This document shows, piece by piece, positions 50,823-60,405 of a stretch of DNA of 64,000 bases. Below the pieces are notes generated by a model. That model had not been told where the DNA came from and searched no databases. It saw nothing but the letters and a program-made list of their open reading frames with translations. The translations under genes were made by a program, and so were the position numbers. This DNA comes from Acidimicrobiales bacterium. Its GTDB lineage: Bacteria; Actinomycetota; Acidimicrobiia; Acidimicrobiales; Poriferisodalaceae. Positions within the stretch are counted from its first letter, which is position 1, and each line of letters opens with the position of its first letter. Location: assembly GCA_014239555.1 (NCBI GenBank), contig JAAZYR010000001.1, positions 1 through 64,000 of the forward strand. Reading direction: 5' to 3'.

Positions 50823-51104
50823 ATGAAGAGTGACATTCACCCGAACTACCGCCCCGTCGTGTTTCGCGATGCTGGTGCTGAGTTCTCTTTTATTACCCAA
50901 TCAACCGTCGAGACAAGCGACACGGTCGTTTGGGATGACGGCAATGAGTACCCGCTTGTCACTGTCGAGTTGTCGAGTGCGAGTCATCCTTTCTTCACTG
51001 GGCAGATGAAGATCGTTGATACAGCTGGCCGCGTAGAACGGTTTGAGCGGCGTTACGGACGCCGTCGGGGCTCAGATCAGAACGCTGACAGCGACGACCA
51101 ATAG
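50823..51104 (+). CDS. rpmE: 50S ribosomal protein L31, type B (zinc-free)
   Basis: A 93-residue L31. [28 protein letters not shown] and [31 protein letters not shown] are typical of the type B form. The CxxC zinc ligands of type A are absent (no cysteine in the protein). In many bacteria the zinc-free form is made under zinc limitation, but here it occupies the standard position after rho and may be the main L31. Confidence 0.94.
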   Translation: MKSDIHPNYRPVVFRDAGAEFSFITQSTVETSDTVVWDDGNEYPLVTVELSSASHPFFTGQMKIVDTAGRVERFERRYGRRRGSDQNADSDDQ

Positions 51105-51112
51105 CCCACGTT

Positions 51113-52111
51113 GTGGCGCTAGACCCTGCACGTCGCCGCCAACTGCATGCGACGAAACTTCGGTCACTTGCTGGCGAATATCTGGATGGTTCAATCGAAG
51201 ACGTCGTCGGAAATGACTACGGTGCCCTAGCTACTCTCAGCGACCGGCGAGTGGTGGCGCTCGCGGAAGAGCGCCCCGAACGTGCCCTAGGAGGAGCGCT
51301 GGCTTCAGCGGTGCGCTCAGCGGCAAATGAGGTGCATATCTTCGCGACAGGTTCTGGCGATGTGCTCGCGAGACGGGCCCAGCTTTTCTCAGGTTCTGTA
51401 ACTGTCTGGGAGATAAGTGACGGTCTCGTAACGCCAGCTGTCCTCCCCGATGTAGCAATTGGAAAAGCCGCTCCTCATGTGCCTGAACTTGTTTCGATCC
51501 TTGAGGAGTCAGGCCTTGAAGTCGTCACTGAACATGGAATTATTGTCGGTGAAGTCGCCGGACTTGAGGTAGCTCGAATTATTTCCGACGAACATGGCGA
51601 CAGAATCGAAGTTGGCGTTGGTGCCCACGATCGTGAAGCATTCGCTCTATTGCATGGCAAGATGCCTACAGCAGAAGCCATCGAACGGGTGGCTAACGTA
51701 GTTCGGTCGCATCGGCAGCCCGGCGCAGAGCCGCACCCCTTGAACCGGCTTGGATCGGAACGATGGTTGCGATCCCACCTTGTTGCCCAACCAGCGCGGA
51801 TAGGAGTATCTGAACTAACTACTGCCCCCCCACCCGTTCAACGGATGAACCTCAAAGAAGCTGTCCCGGCCGTGGCGATAGGACGATTACCCCAGGGGGA
51901 CGATGTTGTGGTGGTCTGTGGCGTGGGAATCGACCTCGACCTAATCCCCTTCGCAGCCGACGCACGACTGTTTCTTGATCCCCAAGCCACGCTGATGGTC
52001 GTCGTTCCTCAACGCGACGCTCATTCAATCCTTTACAAATTATCGGATCAATTAATCGATCCGGCCATAGTTGCGCCCATTGACGATGGTTGGCGCGAAT
52101 GGACCAGCTGA
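51113..52111 (+). CDS. unrecognised 332-residue protein between rpmE and prfA
   Basis: A soluble protein with alternating alpha/beta pattern. It starts at GTG 51113, 8 bases after rpmE, and ends 19 bases before prfA. Segments worth noting are VGNDYGALATLSDRRVVALAEE, ANEVHIFATGSGDVLARRAQLF, VVTEHGIIVGEVAGLEVARI and a C-terminal beta-rich part (DDVVVVCGVGIDLDLIPFAADARLF). No signal peptide, membrane helix or catalytic motif that I can name. Tight packing between translation genes suggests a role in ribosome function or simply cotranscription. Confidence 0.72.
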   Translation: MALDPARRRQLHATKLRSLAGEYLDGSIEDVVGNDYGALATLSDRRVVALAEERPERALGGALASAVRSAANEVHIFATGSGDVLARRAQLFSGSVTVWEISDGLVTPAVLPDVAIGKAAPHVPELVSILEESGLEVVTEHGIIVGEVAGLEVARIISDEHGDRIEVGVGAHDREAFALLHGKMPTAEAIERVANVVRSHRQPGAEPHPLNRLGSERWLRSHLVAQPARIGVSELTTAPPPVQRMNLKEAVPAVAIGRLPQGDDVVVVCGVGIDLDLIPFAADARLFLDPQATLMVVVPQRDAHSILYKLSDQLIDPAIVAPIDDGWREWTS

Positions 52112-52130
52112 TGATCGGTAGCCTGACAGG

Positions 52131-53204
52131 GTGCTGGATCGTCTGCAGGGACTCGAGGAAGAGTTGGTTCATATTGAGTCTCAACTCGGCGACCCCGAAG
52201 TCACCTCAGATCGCAATCGGTTTGTAGAAGTAAGTCGTCGTCATTCTCAACTTTCAGAAATGGTGGAAGTCGGATCTGCATGGCGAAGGGCTCTTGAAGA
52301 TGCGGCCGCTGCTCAGGAAATGGCGGAGTCCAGCGATGGAGACGAGTTAAGCGAAATACGAGAAATGGAGTCCATTGCGACTTCCAATGCAGCGGTCTTG
52401 GCAGAACAATTCCGGGTGCTGCTGCTACCTCGTGACCCAAACGACGGTCGAAATGTGATTGTTGAGATTAGAGGTGCCGAAGGGGGAGAGGAAGCGAATC
52501 TTTGGGCACGTGATCTTTTCGAAATGTACCGCGCGTATATCAACACCAAGGCTTGGGGTATAGAGGTGTTGGGCAGTCACTTCAGTGATATGGGCGGTTA
52601 TACCGACATCGCCTTTCTAGTTAAGGGCGATGGGGTTTGGAGTCACCTCAAACACGAGGGTGGTCCGCACCGAGTTCAGCGAGTGCCAGTAACGGAATCG
52701 CAAGGACGCGTCCATACCTCTTCTGCCACTGTCACAGTTTTGCCTGAAGCTGACGAAGTGGAAGTCCAAATTGACCCAAATGATCTTGAAGTAGACACCT
52801 ACCGGTCATCTGGACCGGGTGGCCAATCAGTCAACACCACCGATTCTGCGGTGCGAGTCACGCACCTTCCTACCGGTCTAGTGGTGTCAATGCAGGACGA
52901 AAAAAGTCAATTACAGAACAAGGCAAAAGCGCTGCGTGTTCTGCGCGCGCGACTTCTGAAACTCCACCAAGAGGCACAAGCATCAAGCCAGGCAGCCCAA
53001 AAAAGGGACCAAGTTAAGGGGGGTGGACGTGCAGAGAAGATTCGGACCTACAACTTCAAAGAAAATCGGGTGACTGATCACCGTATTGGGCTGACTCTTT
53101 ACAAACTGGAACGCGTTCTGGCCGGCGATCTAGACGGCGTTGTCGAGCCGTTGATGATCCACGAGCGAGAGCAGCAACTCGAGGTTGGAAATGGCGAAGC
53201 CTGA
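52131..53204 (+). CDS. prfA: peptide chain release factor 1
   Basis: A 357-residue class I release factor for UAA/UAG. The recognition tripeptide is PVT in RVPVTESQGRVHTSSATV, the RF1 form. The catalytic GGQ lies in YRSSGPGGQSVNTTDSAVRVTHLPTG. The C-terminal part has RAEKIRTYNFKENRVTDHRIGLTLYKLE. GTG 52131 is used. The end overlaps prmC-sua5 by 14 bases; the encoded methyltransferase modifies the GGQ Gln of this protein. Confidence 0.97.
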   Translation: MLDRLQGLEEELVHIESQLGDPEVTSDRNRFVEVSRRHSQLSEMVEVGSAWRRALEDAAAAQEMAESSDGDELSEIREMESIATSNAAVLAEQFRVLLLPRDPNDGRNVIVEIRGAEGGEEANLWARDLFEMYRAYINTKAWGIEVLGSHFSDMGGYTDIAFLVKGDGVWSHLKHEGGPHRVQRVPVTESQGRVHTSSATVTVLPEADEVEVQIDPNDLEVDTYRSSGPGGQSVNTTDSAVRVTHLPTGLVVSMQDEKSQLQNKAKALRVLRARLLKLHQEAQASSQAAQKRDQVKGGGRAEKIRTYNFKENRVTDHRIGLTLYKLERVLAGDLDGVVEPLMIHEREQQLEVGNGEA

Positions 53205-54678
53205 GATCGAATCGGGCGAGGTGCTGACGTTGTCGCAGTTACGCAACGAGGTTCTCGACAAGTTGCTTCAAGCGGGTATAAGCGACGCTGAAATAAGTGC
53301 GCGTCGAATTGTTGAGGAAGCAACAGGAATAGAACCCCATTTGTTCAACCTCGAACAAGAGCAGCTGGTCACCAAGGGTGCAGTCGTTCGAGCAGACGCA
53401 ATGACGACTCGCCGTGCCCGAGGAGAGCCGCTGCAATACGTCCTAGGCCACTGGCCATTTCGATACTTGGACCTGGCCGTGGATTCTCGAGCCCTTATTC
53501 CGCGACCGGAAACCGAAGTCGTCGCCGGGTTTGTTATAGATCTGTTGCATTCGCAGAGCCGAAATAATGGGCGGAAACTAATAGTCGCAGACATGGGCAC
53601 CGGCAGCGGCGCGATTGCATTGTCGATCGCCCATGAAGTTCCAAACGCAGAGATACATGCTTCGGATGTATCAAGGGAAGCGTTGGCACTTGCAAGATCG
53701 AACCTTGCAGGATTAGGTCGACCAGCGACGCGAGTTCTACTGCACGAGGGCGATTGGTTTGACGCCTTACCCGACGAGTTATTTGGCACTCTCGATGCTT
53801 TGGTTTCCAACCCGCCGTACGTTTCGCCACACTACGAACTGCCATCAGAAGTCGCGAACTGGGAACCACCGAACGCGCTGATAGGAGGAAGCACTGGCTT
53901 TGTTAACTTGGAGCACATAGCGCGCGGAAGCAGACAGTGGCTTTCTCCGGGAGGATGGCTAGCTCTTGAATGTGGATCAGATCAAGCAGTCCGGTTACAC
54001 CACCTTTTAATAGCTCGCGGTTATACAGAAGTCAGCATCAAAAATGATTTAGCGGGGAACGCGAGAGCAGTGATGGCATGCCGACCCGTTGATGACGTAG
54101 AGGAACGACACTTGTCTGCAGCGTCCGTGGCCCTGCGCAACGGGAACCTTGTCGTCGCTCCCACAGATACCCTCCCGGGGCTGCTGGCGAGATATGTTGA
54201 CGCCGAAGCGGTGAAAGCTTCATATAGTGCGAAAAAGAGGCCACATAGCGAGCCCATGCCCGTGTTAGTAAGTGGCATCCATCAAGCTGATGAGCTCATC
54301 GAACTGGATGCAAACAGCAGACAACTCATCGAACGCCATTGGCCTGGAGCATTGACGATCGTCGCGAGACGTCGTGATGGAGCGGACCCTGTGCACGGAG
54401 GCACCACGTTGGGAGTTCGCTGCCCCGAACCTGGCTGGCTGCGTCTCCTAATCGACGACGTCGGCCCTGTCACTGGATCTAGCGCAAACTTGCATGGAAT
54501 CGAAACCCTCCACAGCGCCCAAGACGCGGCGGCCGAACTTTCAGCCAACATCGACTACGTGATCCCGGGCCGGTCGCCAGGTGGAACCGCGTCGACTGTT
54601 GTAGACGTAACAGGCGACACCCCCAGGTTGCTTCGCTCAGGCCCCATTGGAGAGATCGAACTCAATTTCGATGTCTAA
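53191..54678 (+). CDS. prmC: PrmC-Sua5 fusion: release factor Gln methyltransferase plus threonylcarbamoyl-AMP synthase
   Basis: A 495-residue two-domain protein in one uninterrupted frame. Residues 1-285 are PrmC: helical N-domain, RGEPLQYVLGHWPFRYLDL, LIPRPETE, VADMGTGSGAIALSIA as the AdoMet site and VSNPPYVSPHYELP with catalytic NPPY. After a short linker, residues about 305-495 are Sua5/YrdC: NLVVAPTDTLPGLLARYVD, KKRPHSEPMPVLV, HWPGALTIVAR, TLGVRCPEPGW, VTGSSANLHG and GTASTVVDV. The first half methylates release factors; the second makes threonylcarbamoyl-AMP for t6A tRNA modification. GAGG sits 6 bases before ATG 53191. Confidence 0.94.
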   Translation: MAKPEIESGEVLTLSQLRNEVLDKLLQAGISDAEISARRIVEEATGIEPHLFNLEQEQLVTKGAVVRADAMTTRRARGEPLQYVLGHWPFRYLDLAVDSRALIPRPETEVVAGFVIDLLHSQSRNNGRKLIVADMGTGSGAIALSIAHEVPNAEIHASDVSREALALARSNLAGLGRPATRVLLHEGDWFDALPDELFGTLDALVSNPPYVSPHYELPSEVANWEPPNALIGGSTGFVNLEHIARGSRQWLSPGGWLALECGSDQAVRLHHLLIARGYTEVSIKNDLAGNARAVMACRPVDDVEERHLSAASVALRNGNLVVAPTDTLPGLLARYVDAEAVKASYSAKKRPHSEPMPVLVSGIHQADELIELDANSRQLIERHWPGALTIVARRRDGADPVHGGTTLGVRCPEPGWLRLLIDDVGPVTGSSANLHGIETLHSAQDAAAELSANIDYVIPGRSPGGTASTVVDVTGDTPRLLRSGPIGEIELNFDV

Positions 54679-54713
54679 ACCGTCGGACGCGAGCTACGAG
54701 CAAAACAGTTCAC

Positions 54714-54735
54714 CGCGCGTGCCTGTTCACGCGCG
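54714..54735. terminator. strong hairpin after prmC-sua5, no U tract
   Basis: CGCGCGTG and CACGCGCG form a perfect 8-base stem around the loop CCTGTT, 36 bases after the stop and 33 bases before rpiB. It is followed by AAGATAACG rather than T-run. It could be a terminator of the U-less kind proposed in actinobacteria or an attenuating structure. Confidence 0.45.
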
Positions 54736-54767
54736 AAGATAACGACGCACCCGTCGAGAGGTCTTCG

Positions 54768-55226
54768 TTGTCTGTTATTGCTCTTGGAGCCGATCATGCA
54801 GGATTCTTGCTCAAACAAATCATTGCCCAACACCTCTTAGACAGCGGTCACGAAATCATCGATTGCGGAACCAACGACGAGAGCCGAGTGGATTATCCCG
54901 ATTATGGAGCGGCGGTCGGGGTATCGGTTGCCAATGGTGACGCAGAGCACGGCATCGTTGTGTGTGGGAGTGGCATTGGCATCGTCATGGCCGCCGGAAA
55001 AATTTCCGGAATTCGAGCTGCCACAGTTCACGACACCACTTCCGCACGCTTGACGCGTGAACATAATGACGCCAACGTGATCGGCATTGGGGCTCGTTTC
55101 GTCGCTGAGCAGATGGCGTTGGACATGGTCGAGGCCTACCTTGATGCCTCATTCGAAGGCGGGCGCCACGAGCAACGAATCGCGAAGCTGGATGCTCTTG
55201 ACAGCGCAGACGAAGGCTTGGTGTAG
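54768..55226 (+). CDS. rpiB: ribose-5-phosphate isomerase B
   Basis: A 152-residue RpiB/LacA family protein. IALGADHAGFLLKQIIAQHL and VDYPDYGAAVG define the substrate site; GIVVCGSGIGIVMAAGKISGIRAATVHD holds the catalytic Cys; EHNDANVIGIGAR follows. It interconverts ribose-5-phosphate and ribulose-5-phosphate. The start is TTG 54768. It lies before glyA. Confidence 0.95.
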   Translation: MSVIALGADHAGFLLKQIIAQHLLDSGHEIIDCGTNDESRVDYPDYGAAVGVSVANGDAEHGIVVCGSGIGIVMAAGKISGIRAATVHDTTSARLTREHNDANVIGIGARFVAEQMALDMVEAYLDASFEGGRHEQRIAKLDALDSADEGLV

Positions 55227-55304
55227 AACGCGCGCATAAACACTCAACGTTCGAGGCATGCTTTTGAAGCAACCAGCCTCGACAATTGCGAAAGGCGCAG
55301 ATCG

Positions 55305-56564
55305 ATGACGACCCCCAACGCCGTGTGGACGGTTGGACCGGACCCTGAAATCGAACAACTCATCAAGCAAGAAATAGAACGTCAAGCCACAAGCCTCCAA
55401 CTCATCGCCTCAGAAAACTTTGCTTCGCCCGCAGTGATGAGCGCGACTGGCAGTGTCTTCACGAACAAGTACAGCGAGGGCTACCCGCGTCGCCGGTACT
55501 ACGGAGGTAACGCTCATGTTGACGTGGTGGAGCAATTAGCAATAGACCGAGTTAAAAAATTATTTGGTGCTGAACACGCGAATGTTCAACCTCACTCGGG
55601 GTCACAAGCCAACGCCGCGGTCTACATGGCGCTCCTCGATGCTGGTGACACGGTGATGGGAATGAGCCTTGACCACGGCGGACACCTCACCCACGGCTCA
55701 CCTGTAAACGCCAGCGGACGTTTCTATAACTTTGTTTCTTATGGCCTGACGGCGAGCGACGAAAGAATCGACTACGAAGCGATGCGCTCGATCGCTCTCG
55801 CTGAACGTCCAAAGTTGATTGTCGCCGGTGCTACCGCGTACCCGAGACGGATCGACCCCGAGCCGTTCCGACAAGTATGCGATGAAATCGGCGCATACTT
55901 CATGTTTGATGCAGCTCACATAGCTGGGTTGATTGCGGGAGGGCAGCACCCCAATCCTGTTCCCCTCGCCGACGTGGTTACGTTCACCACCCACAAGACT
56001 CTTCGAGGACCTCGAGGCGGTTGCATCCTCTCAACTGAAGCCCTCGCAAAAAAAATTGATAGCGCAGTGTTTCCAGGTAACCAGGGCGGCCCCCTAGACC
56101 ACGTGATTGCAGCCAAAGCGATCGGATTTCGAGAAGCACTCGACCCTGGGTTCGCTGAGTATTCGGCGCGGATTGTTCAGAATGCTGAAGCGTTGGCAGA
56201 TGCCCTCGCCACCCAGGGGTTCAGATTAGTTTCAGGAGGTACGGATAATCATCTTCTGCTCGTTGACCTGCGAAGCTTTGACGCTGACCTGACAGGGAAA
56301 GTTGCCCAAGAAGTACTCGATCTTGGTGGAGTAACTCTCAACCGCAACACGATTCCTGATGATCCTCGTTCTCCCTTTGTGACGAGCGGTGTACGGATCG
56401 GAGTGTCTTCAGTCACTACCCAGGGAATGGGGATCGATGAAATGGCAATGATTGCTGACTTCACGGCACGCATACTGCGCCAACGTGACGACACGGACGC
56501 AGTTCAAGCAATCGCTCTTGAGGTAGCTGAGCTTTGTGCGAAGTTTCCCCCGTACCCAGATTGA
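55305..56564 (+). CDS. glyA: serine hydroxymethyltransferase
   Basis: A 419-residue PLP enzyme exchanging serine and glycine with tetrahydrofolate. [67 protein letters not shown] and [12 protein letters not shown] are typical. The PLP lysine is in [15 protein letters not shown]. Full length. It provides one-carbon units and sits in a unit with rpiB. Confidence 0.98.
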   Translation: MTTPNAVWTVGPDPEIEQLIKQEIERQATSLQLIASENFASPAVMSATGSVFTNKYSEGYPRRRYYGGNAHVDVVEQLAIDRVKKLFGAEHANVQPHSGSQANAAVYMALLDAGDTVMGMSLDHGGHLTHGSPVNASGRFYNFVSYGLTASDERIDYEAMRSIALAERPKLIVAGATAYPRRIDPEPFRQVCDEIGAYFMFDAAHIAGLIAGGQHPNPVPLADVVTFTTHKTLRGPRGGCILSTEALAKKIDSAVFPGNQGGPLDHVIAAKAIGFREALDPGFAEYSARIVQNAEALADALATQGFRLVSGGTDNHLLLVDLRSFDADLTGKVAQEVLDLGGVTLNRNTIPDDPRSPFVTSGVRIGVSSVTTQGMGIDEMAMIADFTARILRQRDDTDAVQAIALEVAELCAKFPPYPD

Positions 56565-56695
56565 ACTCCAGGGCAGGGAGTCAAACCTCCCAACGGCGCC
56601 CCTCCCCACGAGATCTCCATAGCGTAACTAGGCTTGAGAGGTGAGCACACGGGTCGCAACCCGCGACTGATTTTGCCGGTAAGTAGGACAGTCCA

Positions 56696-57835
56696 GTGAG
56701 TAGGACACTCCAACACGCACTTGTCCTGGGTGCAGCAACGATCGTGACCTACTTGAGCACGTTCGTTGTGATGAAAATCGCGCCAAAAATGGGTGCCGTT
56801 AAGAACCCTAACGACCGAGGTGTTCATCAGCGTCCAACAATGACCGGAGGCGGCGGCGCGATGTTCTTGGGCATGCTGGCTGCATTGGTACTGGCAAGTC
56901 GCCTATCGGGGTTTGCTCAAGTTTTTGCTGGATCTTCTGAGGCGTTAGCCGTTGTAGTCGCGGCCAGCGTCATGTTCGCTATCGGCACGATCGACGATCT
57001 ACGAGAGTTATCAGCGCCAGCGAAAGTTGCAGGACAAGTGCTATCTGGGAGCCTCCTCGCTGTTCTAGGTGTCACCCTCTTTTACTTCAGAGTGCCCTTT
57101 GGGCAGTTAGTGGTCCTTTCAGCGGACTGGGCGACCCTCATTACGGTTCTCTTGGTCGTGGTGGTCGCAAATTCAGTGAATTTAATTGACGGCCTTGACG
57201 GCCTTGCTGCCGGGACCGTGGCTATTGCAGCGGGAGCCTTCTATCTCTACAGCGGGGCATTGCAGGATGCCGGCCTGATCAGCGATACCAACATCGGCCC
57301 ACTGCTCGCACTCGTGACCCTCGGGGTGTGTCTCGGCTTCCTCCCTCACAACTTCCACCCGGCCCGAATTTTCATGGGCGATGGGGGAGCGCTGTTATTG
57401 GGATTACTGATGGCTTCTGCGACCATGACTGTGGGCGGCCGAGTCGTTGATCAGTTCAGTGGCCAGGTTTATTTCTTCTTCGCTCCGATAGCGATCCCGT
57501 TCTTAATTCTCGGTGTGCCGTTACTCGACGTTGCCCTAGCTGTCGCCCGTCGCGCCTATAGACGCGAAGGGATCGCGACAGCGGACAAAGACCACCTTCA
57601 CCATCGACTCCTGCGAATGGGACATGGTCATCGCCGAACAGTTCTTCTTCTCTGGGCTTGGACTGGTTTGCTGTCGGGAGTCGCGTTGGTGCCAACCATG
57701 ACGGGCAGCGGGGATGCGATATTGCCGTTCGCTTTGGCTGGCGTGGCCGTTCTGTTACTTCTTCTCCTGCGACCCCAAGCTCGAGTGGGCCCAGATAACA
57801 AGACCGAGATCCAGAGCGCATCACCACGCCTGTAA
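56696..57835 (+). CDS. WecA/TagO-type polyprenyl-phosphate sugar-1-phosphate transferase
   Basis: A 379-residue membrane enzyme with about 11 helices of the MraY/WecA family. NPNDRGVHQRPTMTGGGGAMFLG, IGTIDDLRELSAPAKVAGQ, VVANSVNLIDGLDGLAAG and NFHPARIFMGDGGALLLGLL are the active-site loops, followed by DKDHLHHRLLRMGHGHR. It transfers (N-acetyl)hexosamine-1-phosphate to undecaprenyl or decaprenyl phosphate, starting cell wall linker or polysaccharide synthesis. The mycobacterial homologue (rfe/wecA) lies at the same position before atpI. Confidence 0.94.
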   Translation: MSRTLQHALVLGAATIVTYLSTFVVMKIAPKMGAVKNPNDRGVHQRPTMTGGGGAMFLGMLAALVLASRLSGFAQVFAGSSEALAVVVAASVMFAIGTIDDLRELSAPAKVAGQVLSGSLLAVLGVTLFYFRVPFGQLVVLSADWATLITVLLVVVVANSVNLIDGLDGLAAGTVAIAAGAFYLYSGALQDAGLISDTNIGPLLALVTLGVCLGFLPHNFHPARIFMGDGGALLLGLLMASATMTVGGRVVDQFSGQVYFFFAPIAIPFLILGVPLLDVALAVARRAYRREGIATADKDHLHHRLLRMGHGHRRTVLLLWAWTGLLSGVALVPTMTGSGDAILPFALAGVAVLLLLLLRPQARVGPDNKTEIQSASPRL

Positions 57836-57949
57836 ATTTCCTACACAGATGATTGGCAGGGCGCTTGCAACGAGTGGGTACCCCCAATAGGGTGAGGCTG
57901 CTTCTCGAAGCATCCGTCATTTCGCACCGTTCCGGAGACTGTCTGTCGC

Positions 57950-58291
57950 ATGCGAGCCCGAGCGCTCCCTAAGAATCAACGACAATTCGGCACCGACGAC
58001 GCCTTTTCTCGTTCGGTTGAGATTGTGGTGACCCCGGCGATATTTGCTGGAGGCGGTTGGCTCTTTGACCGTTGGTTAAACACGGGTCCATGGATTGCCG
58101 TCGCTTTGGGTTCTCTGGCCTTTCTAGGAAAGATCACCGCTGAGTGGTACCGGTACACGGGTCGCATGGGCGGGATCGAACTGGAGATGGTCGCCAATCG
58201 CGTCAGCAATAGCCGTGGCTTAGACCTACCTCAAGAAATAGATGACCGGCTGCCGCCCGGCGTAACTCTCGACGCGCAGGCGGATCAATGA
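57950..58291 (+). CDS. AtpZ/AtpI-family small membrane protein
   Basis: A 113-residue protein with two hydrophobic helices: VVTPAIFAGGGWLFDRWL and WIAVALGSLAFLGKITAEWY, the pattern of the putative F0F1-ATPase subunit family (AtpZ). It begins the ATP synthase cluster, overlapping the next atpI gene by 4 bases. AtpZ/AtpI proteins are thought to aid c-ring assembly or cation supply to the synthase. Confidence 0.78.
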   Translation: MRARALPKNQRQFGTDDAFSRSVEIVVTPAIFAGGGWLFDRWLNTGPWIAVALGSLAFLGKITAEWYRYTGRMGGIELEMVANRVSNSRGLDLPQEIDDRLPPGVTLDAQADQ

Positions 58292-58773
58292 ACGACAAAT
58301 TGGACGAGCGTTTGATGACTGCCCAAGACGGCACCGTTGTCAACATAGAGCCTGAAAAAAAGATCGTTGCCGACATGCTCTGGCGAGGAATCAAAGTCGC
58401 CCCGGTTTGGCTCATACTTTCATTATTGGTTTGGGGCACAGATGGTGTTGCCTCAGCGGCATACGGGATCGCTTTAGTCTTCGCCAATTTCATCGCTGCA
58501 GCTGCGTTGCTGACATGGGCGGGTCGAATTTCCCCGGGAGCCCTGATGTTTGCCGCTCTTGGAGGTTTCATTCTGCGGTTGGTTGTCCTGACCATCGCCG
58601 TCATCGCCGCAAGTAAAATCAGCGTTTTTGCTCCAGTTCCCTTGGGGATAACGATTATCGTTTCTCATCTTGGGTTGCTGGTCTGGGAGACGCGCTATGT
58701 TTCTCTCTCACTTGCGTACCCAGGTCTAGGACCTAGCAACATGACGCCGAAGAAATGCAAGGAGATCAAGTGA
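58288..58773 (+). CDS. atpI: ATP synthase protein I-like
   Basis: A 161-residue protein with four membrane helices (VAPVWLILSLLVWG; AAYGIALVFANFIAAAALLTW; ALMFAALGGFILRLVVLTIAVIA; PLGITIIVSHLGLLVWETRY). Position and topology match AtpI. It lies in frame overlap (ATGA) with the gene before and GTGA with atpB after, so all are translationally coupled. Confidence 0.8.
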   Translation: MNDKLDERLMTAQDGTVVNIEPEKKIVADMLWRGIKVAPVWLILSLLVWGTDGVASAAYGIALVFANFIAAAALLTWAGRISPGALMFAALGGFILRLVVLTIAVIAASKISVFAPVPLGITIIVSHLGLLVWETRYVSLSLAYPGLGPSNMTPKKCKEIK

Positions 58774-59573
58774 ATCAACTGCTTGCCGCTGGTGATGGTG
58801 GCAGTTCCGGTGGACTGCACTTCCCTCCAATCGAGAGCCTTCTCGAGTGGCCTGGATTCCTTTTTGAAGGCAACACTTTTCTCGAACTGAACAAAGTAGG
58901 CGTCATTTATCTCTTCGCGATGGTCGCCCCACTAGTGATATTTACCCTGGCTATTCGGAAGAGCGCCTTGGTCCCCCGTGGAGTTCAAACCGTTGCAGAA
59001 TCTTCCGTTGGCTTTGTGCGCGAAAACGTCGTGATGCAAACCATGGGCCCCGATGGCATGAAGTTCATGCCCTTCCTTCTCTCGCTCTTCTTCTTCATCT
59101 TCTTCGCCAACATCACCGAAGTGATCCCTTTCATTCAATTCCCCGCCAACTCGCGAATGGCGGCACCCGCTTTCCTAGCGATTCTTGTCTGGGTCGTCTT
59201 CAACGCGGTGGGTATTAAGAGTCAAGGGTTCTTCAGTTACTTCAAGAACACCGTTATTCCACCCGGGGTCCCGGGTGCTTTGCTTCCTCTGGTTGCAGTT
59301 ATCGAATTCGTTTCAACATTCTTGGTGCGTCCCTTTTCGCTAGCAGTCAGGCTCTTCGCCAACATGCTCGCGGGCCACCTTTTGTTAGTTACATTCGCAG
59401 TACTATGCGAAAATTTGTGGGCTAAGAACATTTTGGTTTCGATCATTTGGGCCCCATTTATTGTGTTAATTGGCCTCACAGGTTTCGAGATTCTCGTGGC
59501 CTTCTTGCAGGCCTTCATCTTCACAATTCTGACTGCCGTGTACATCGGTGGCGCACTACATCCCGAGCACTAA
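58770..59573 (+). CDS. atpB: F0F1 ATP synthase subunit a
   Basis: About 267 residues with six helices. The essential stator Arg is in RPFSLAVRLFANMLAGHLLLVTF and the last helix reads VAFLQAFIFTILTAVYIG. AAGGAG at 58759-58764 lies 5 bases before GTG 58770, which overlaps the atpI stop as GTGA, so this start is preferred to ATG 58755. It forms the proton channel with the c ring. Confidence 0.96.
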   Translation: MNQLLAAGDGGSSGGLHFPPIESLLEWPGFLFEGNTFLELNKVGVIYLFAMVAPLVIFTLAIRKSALVPRGVQTVAESSVGFVRENVVMQTMGPDGMKFMPFLLSLFFFIFFANITEVIPFIQFPANSRMAAPAFLAILVWVVFNAVGIKSQGFFSYFKNTVIPPGVPGALLPLVAVIEFVSTFLVRPFSLAVRLFANMLAGHLLLVTFAVLCENLWAKNILVSIIWAPFIVLIGLTGFEILVAFLQAFIFTILTAVYIGGALHPEH

Positions 59574-59852
<279 letters not shown>

Positions 59853-59861
59853 GGAGAGACA

Positions 59862-60398
59862 ATGAATTCAATTGGACTCCTAGCGGCGGCTGACGCCGGA
59901 GGGAAGGCTTCGAACCCGATACTTCCCGTTTGGAATGAAATTATTTGGGGAGGCGCTGCCTTCGCGATTCTTTTCATTGTGATGGCCAAGTTCGCGTACC
60001 CTGCGATTCAAAAGGTGATGGACGCTCGATCTGAAAAGATCCAAAGCGATCTTGATGCTGCTGACTCTGCTCGCAGCGACGCTGAGAGCTTGCGGGGAGA
60101 ATACGACGCGAAACTGGCCGAAGCACAAGCCGAAGCGGCGCGAATTATTGAAGCCGCCAGGTCGGACGCTGAACAGGTGCGACAAGATCGCATTGCGGCG
60201 ATCGAGCCAGAGATCGCTGAGAAACGAGCCCAAGCCGAAGCTGATATTGAAGCTGCCAAGGACCGGGCTCTTACTGACTTGCGGGCCCAAGTGACCTCTC
60301 TTGCCGTTGGAGCAGCAGAGCAGGTAGTCCGATCGAGTTTGGATGAAGCTGCACACGCCCGGTTAGTTGATGACTACATCGAGTCGGTTGGCAACTGA
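59862..60398 (+). CDS. atpF: F0F1 ATP synthase subunit b
   Basis: A 178-residue protein. One N-terminal membrane helix (IIWGGAAFAILFIVMAKFAYPAI) is followed by a long Ala/Glu/Arg-rich coiled coil, from VMDARSEKIQSDLDAADSARSDAESLRGEY to the tail. It is the peripheral stalk. In mycobacteria the next gene is a b-delta fusion; here b and delta are separate proteins. Confidence 0.96.
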   Translation: MNSIGLLAAADAGGKASNPILPVWNEIIWGGAAFAILFIVMAKFAYPAIQKVMDARSEKIQSDLDAADSARSDAESLRGEYDAKLAEAQAEAARIIEAARSDAEQVRQDRIAAIEPEIAEKRAQAEADIEAAKDRALTDLRAQVTSLAVGAAEQVVRSSLDEAAHARLVDDYIESVGN

Positions 60399-60405
60399 CG
60401 CTGGC

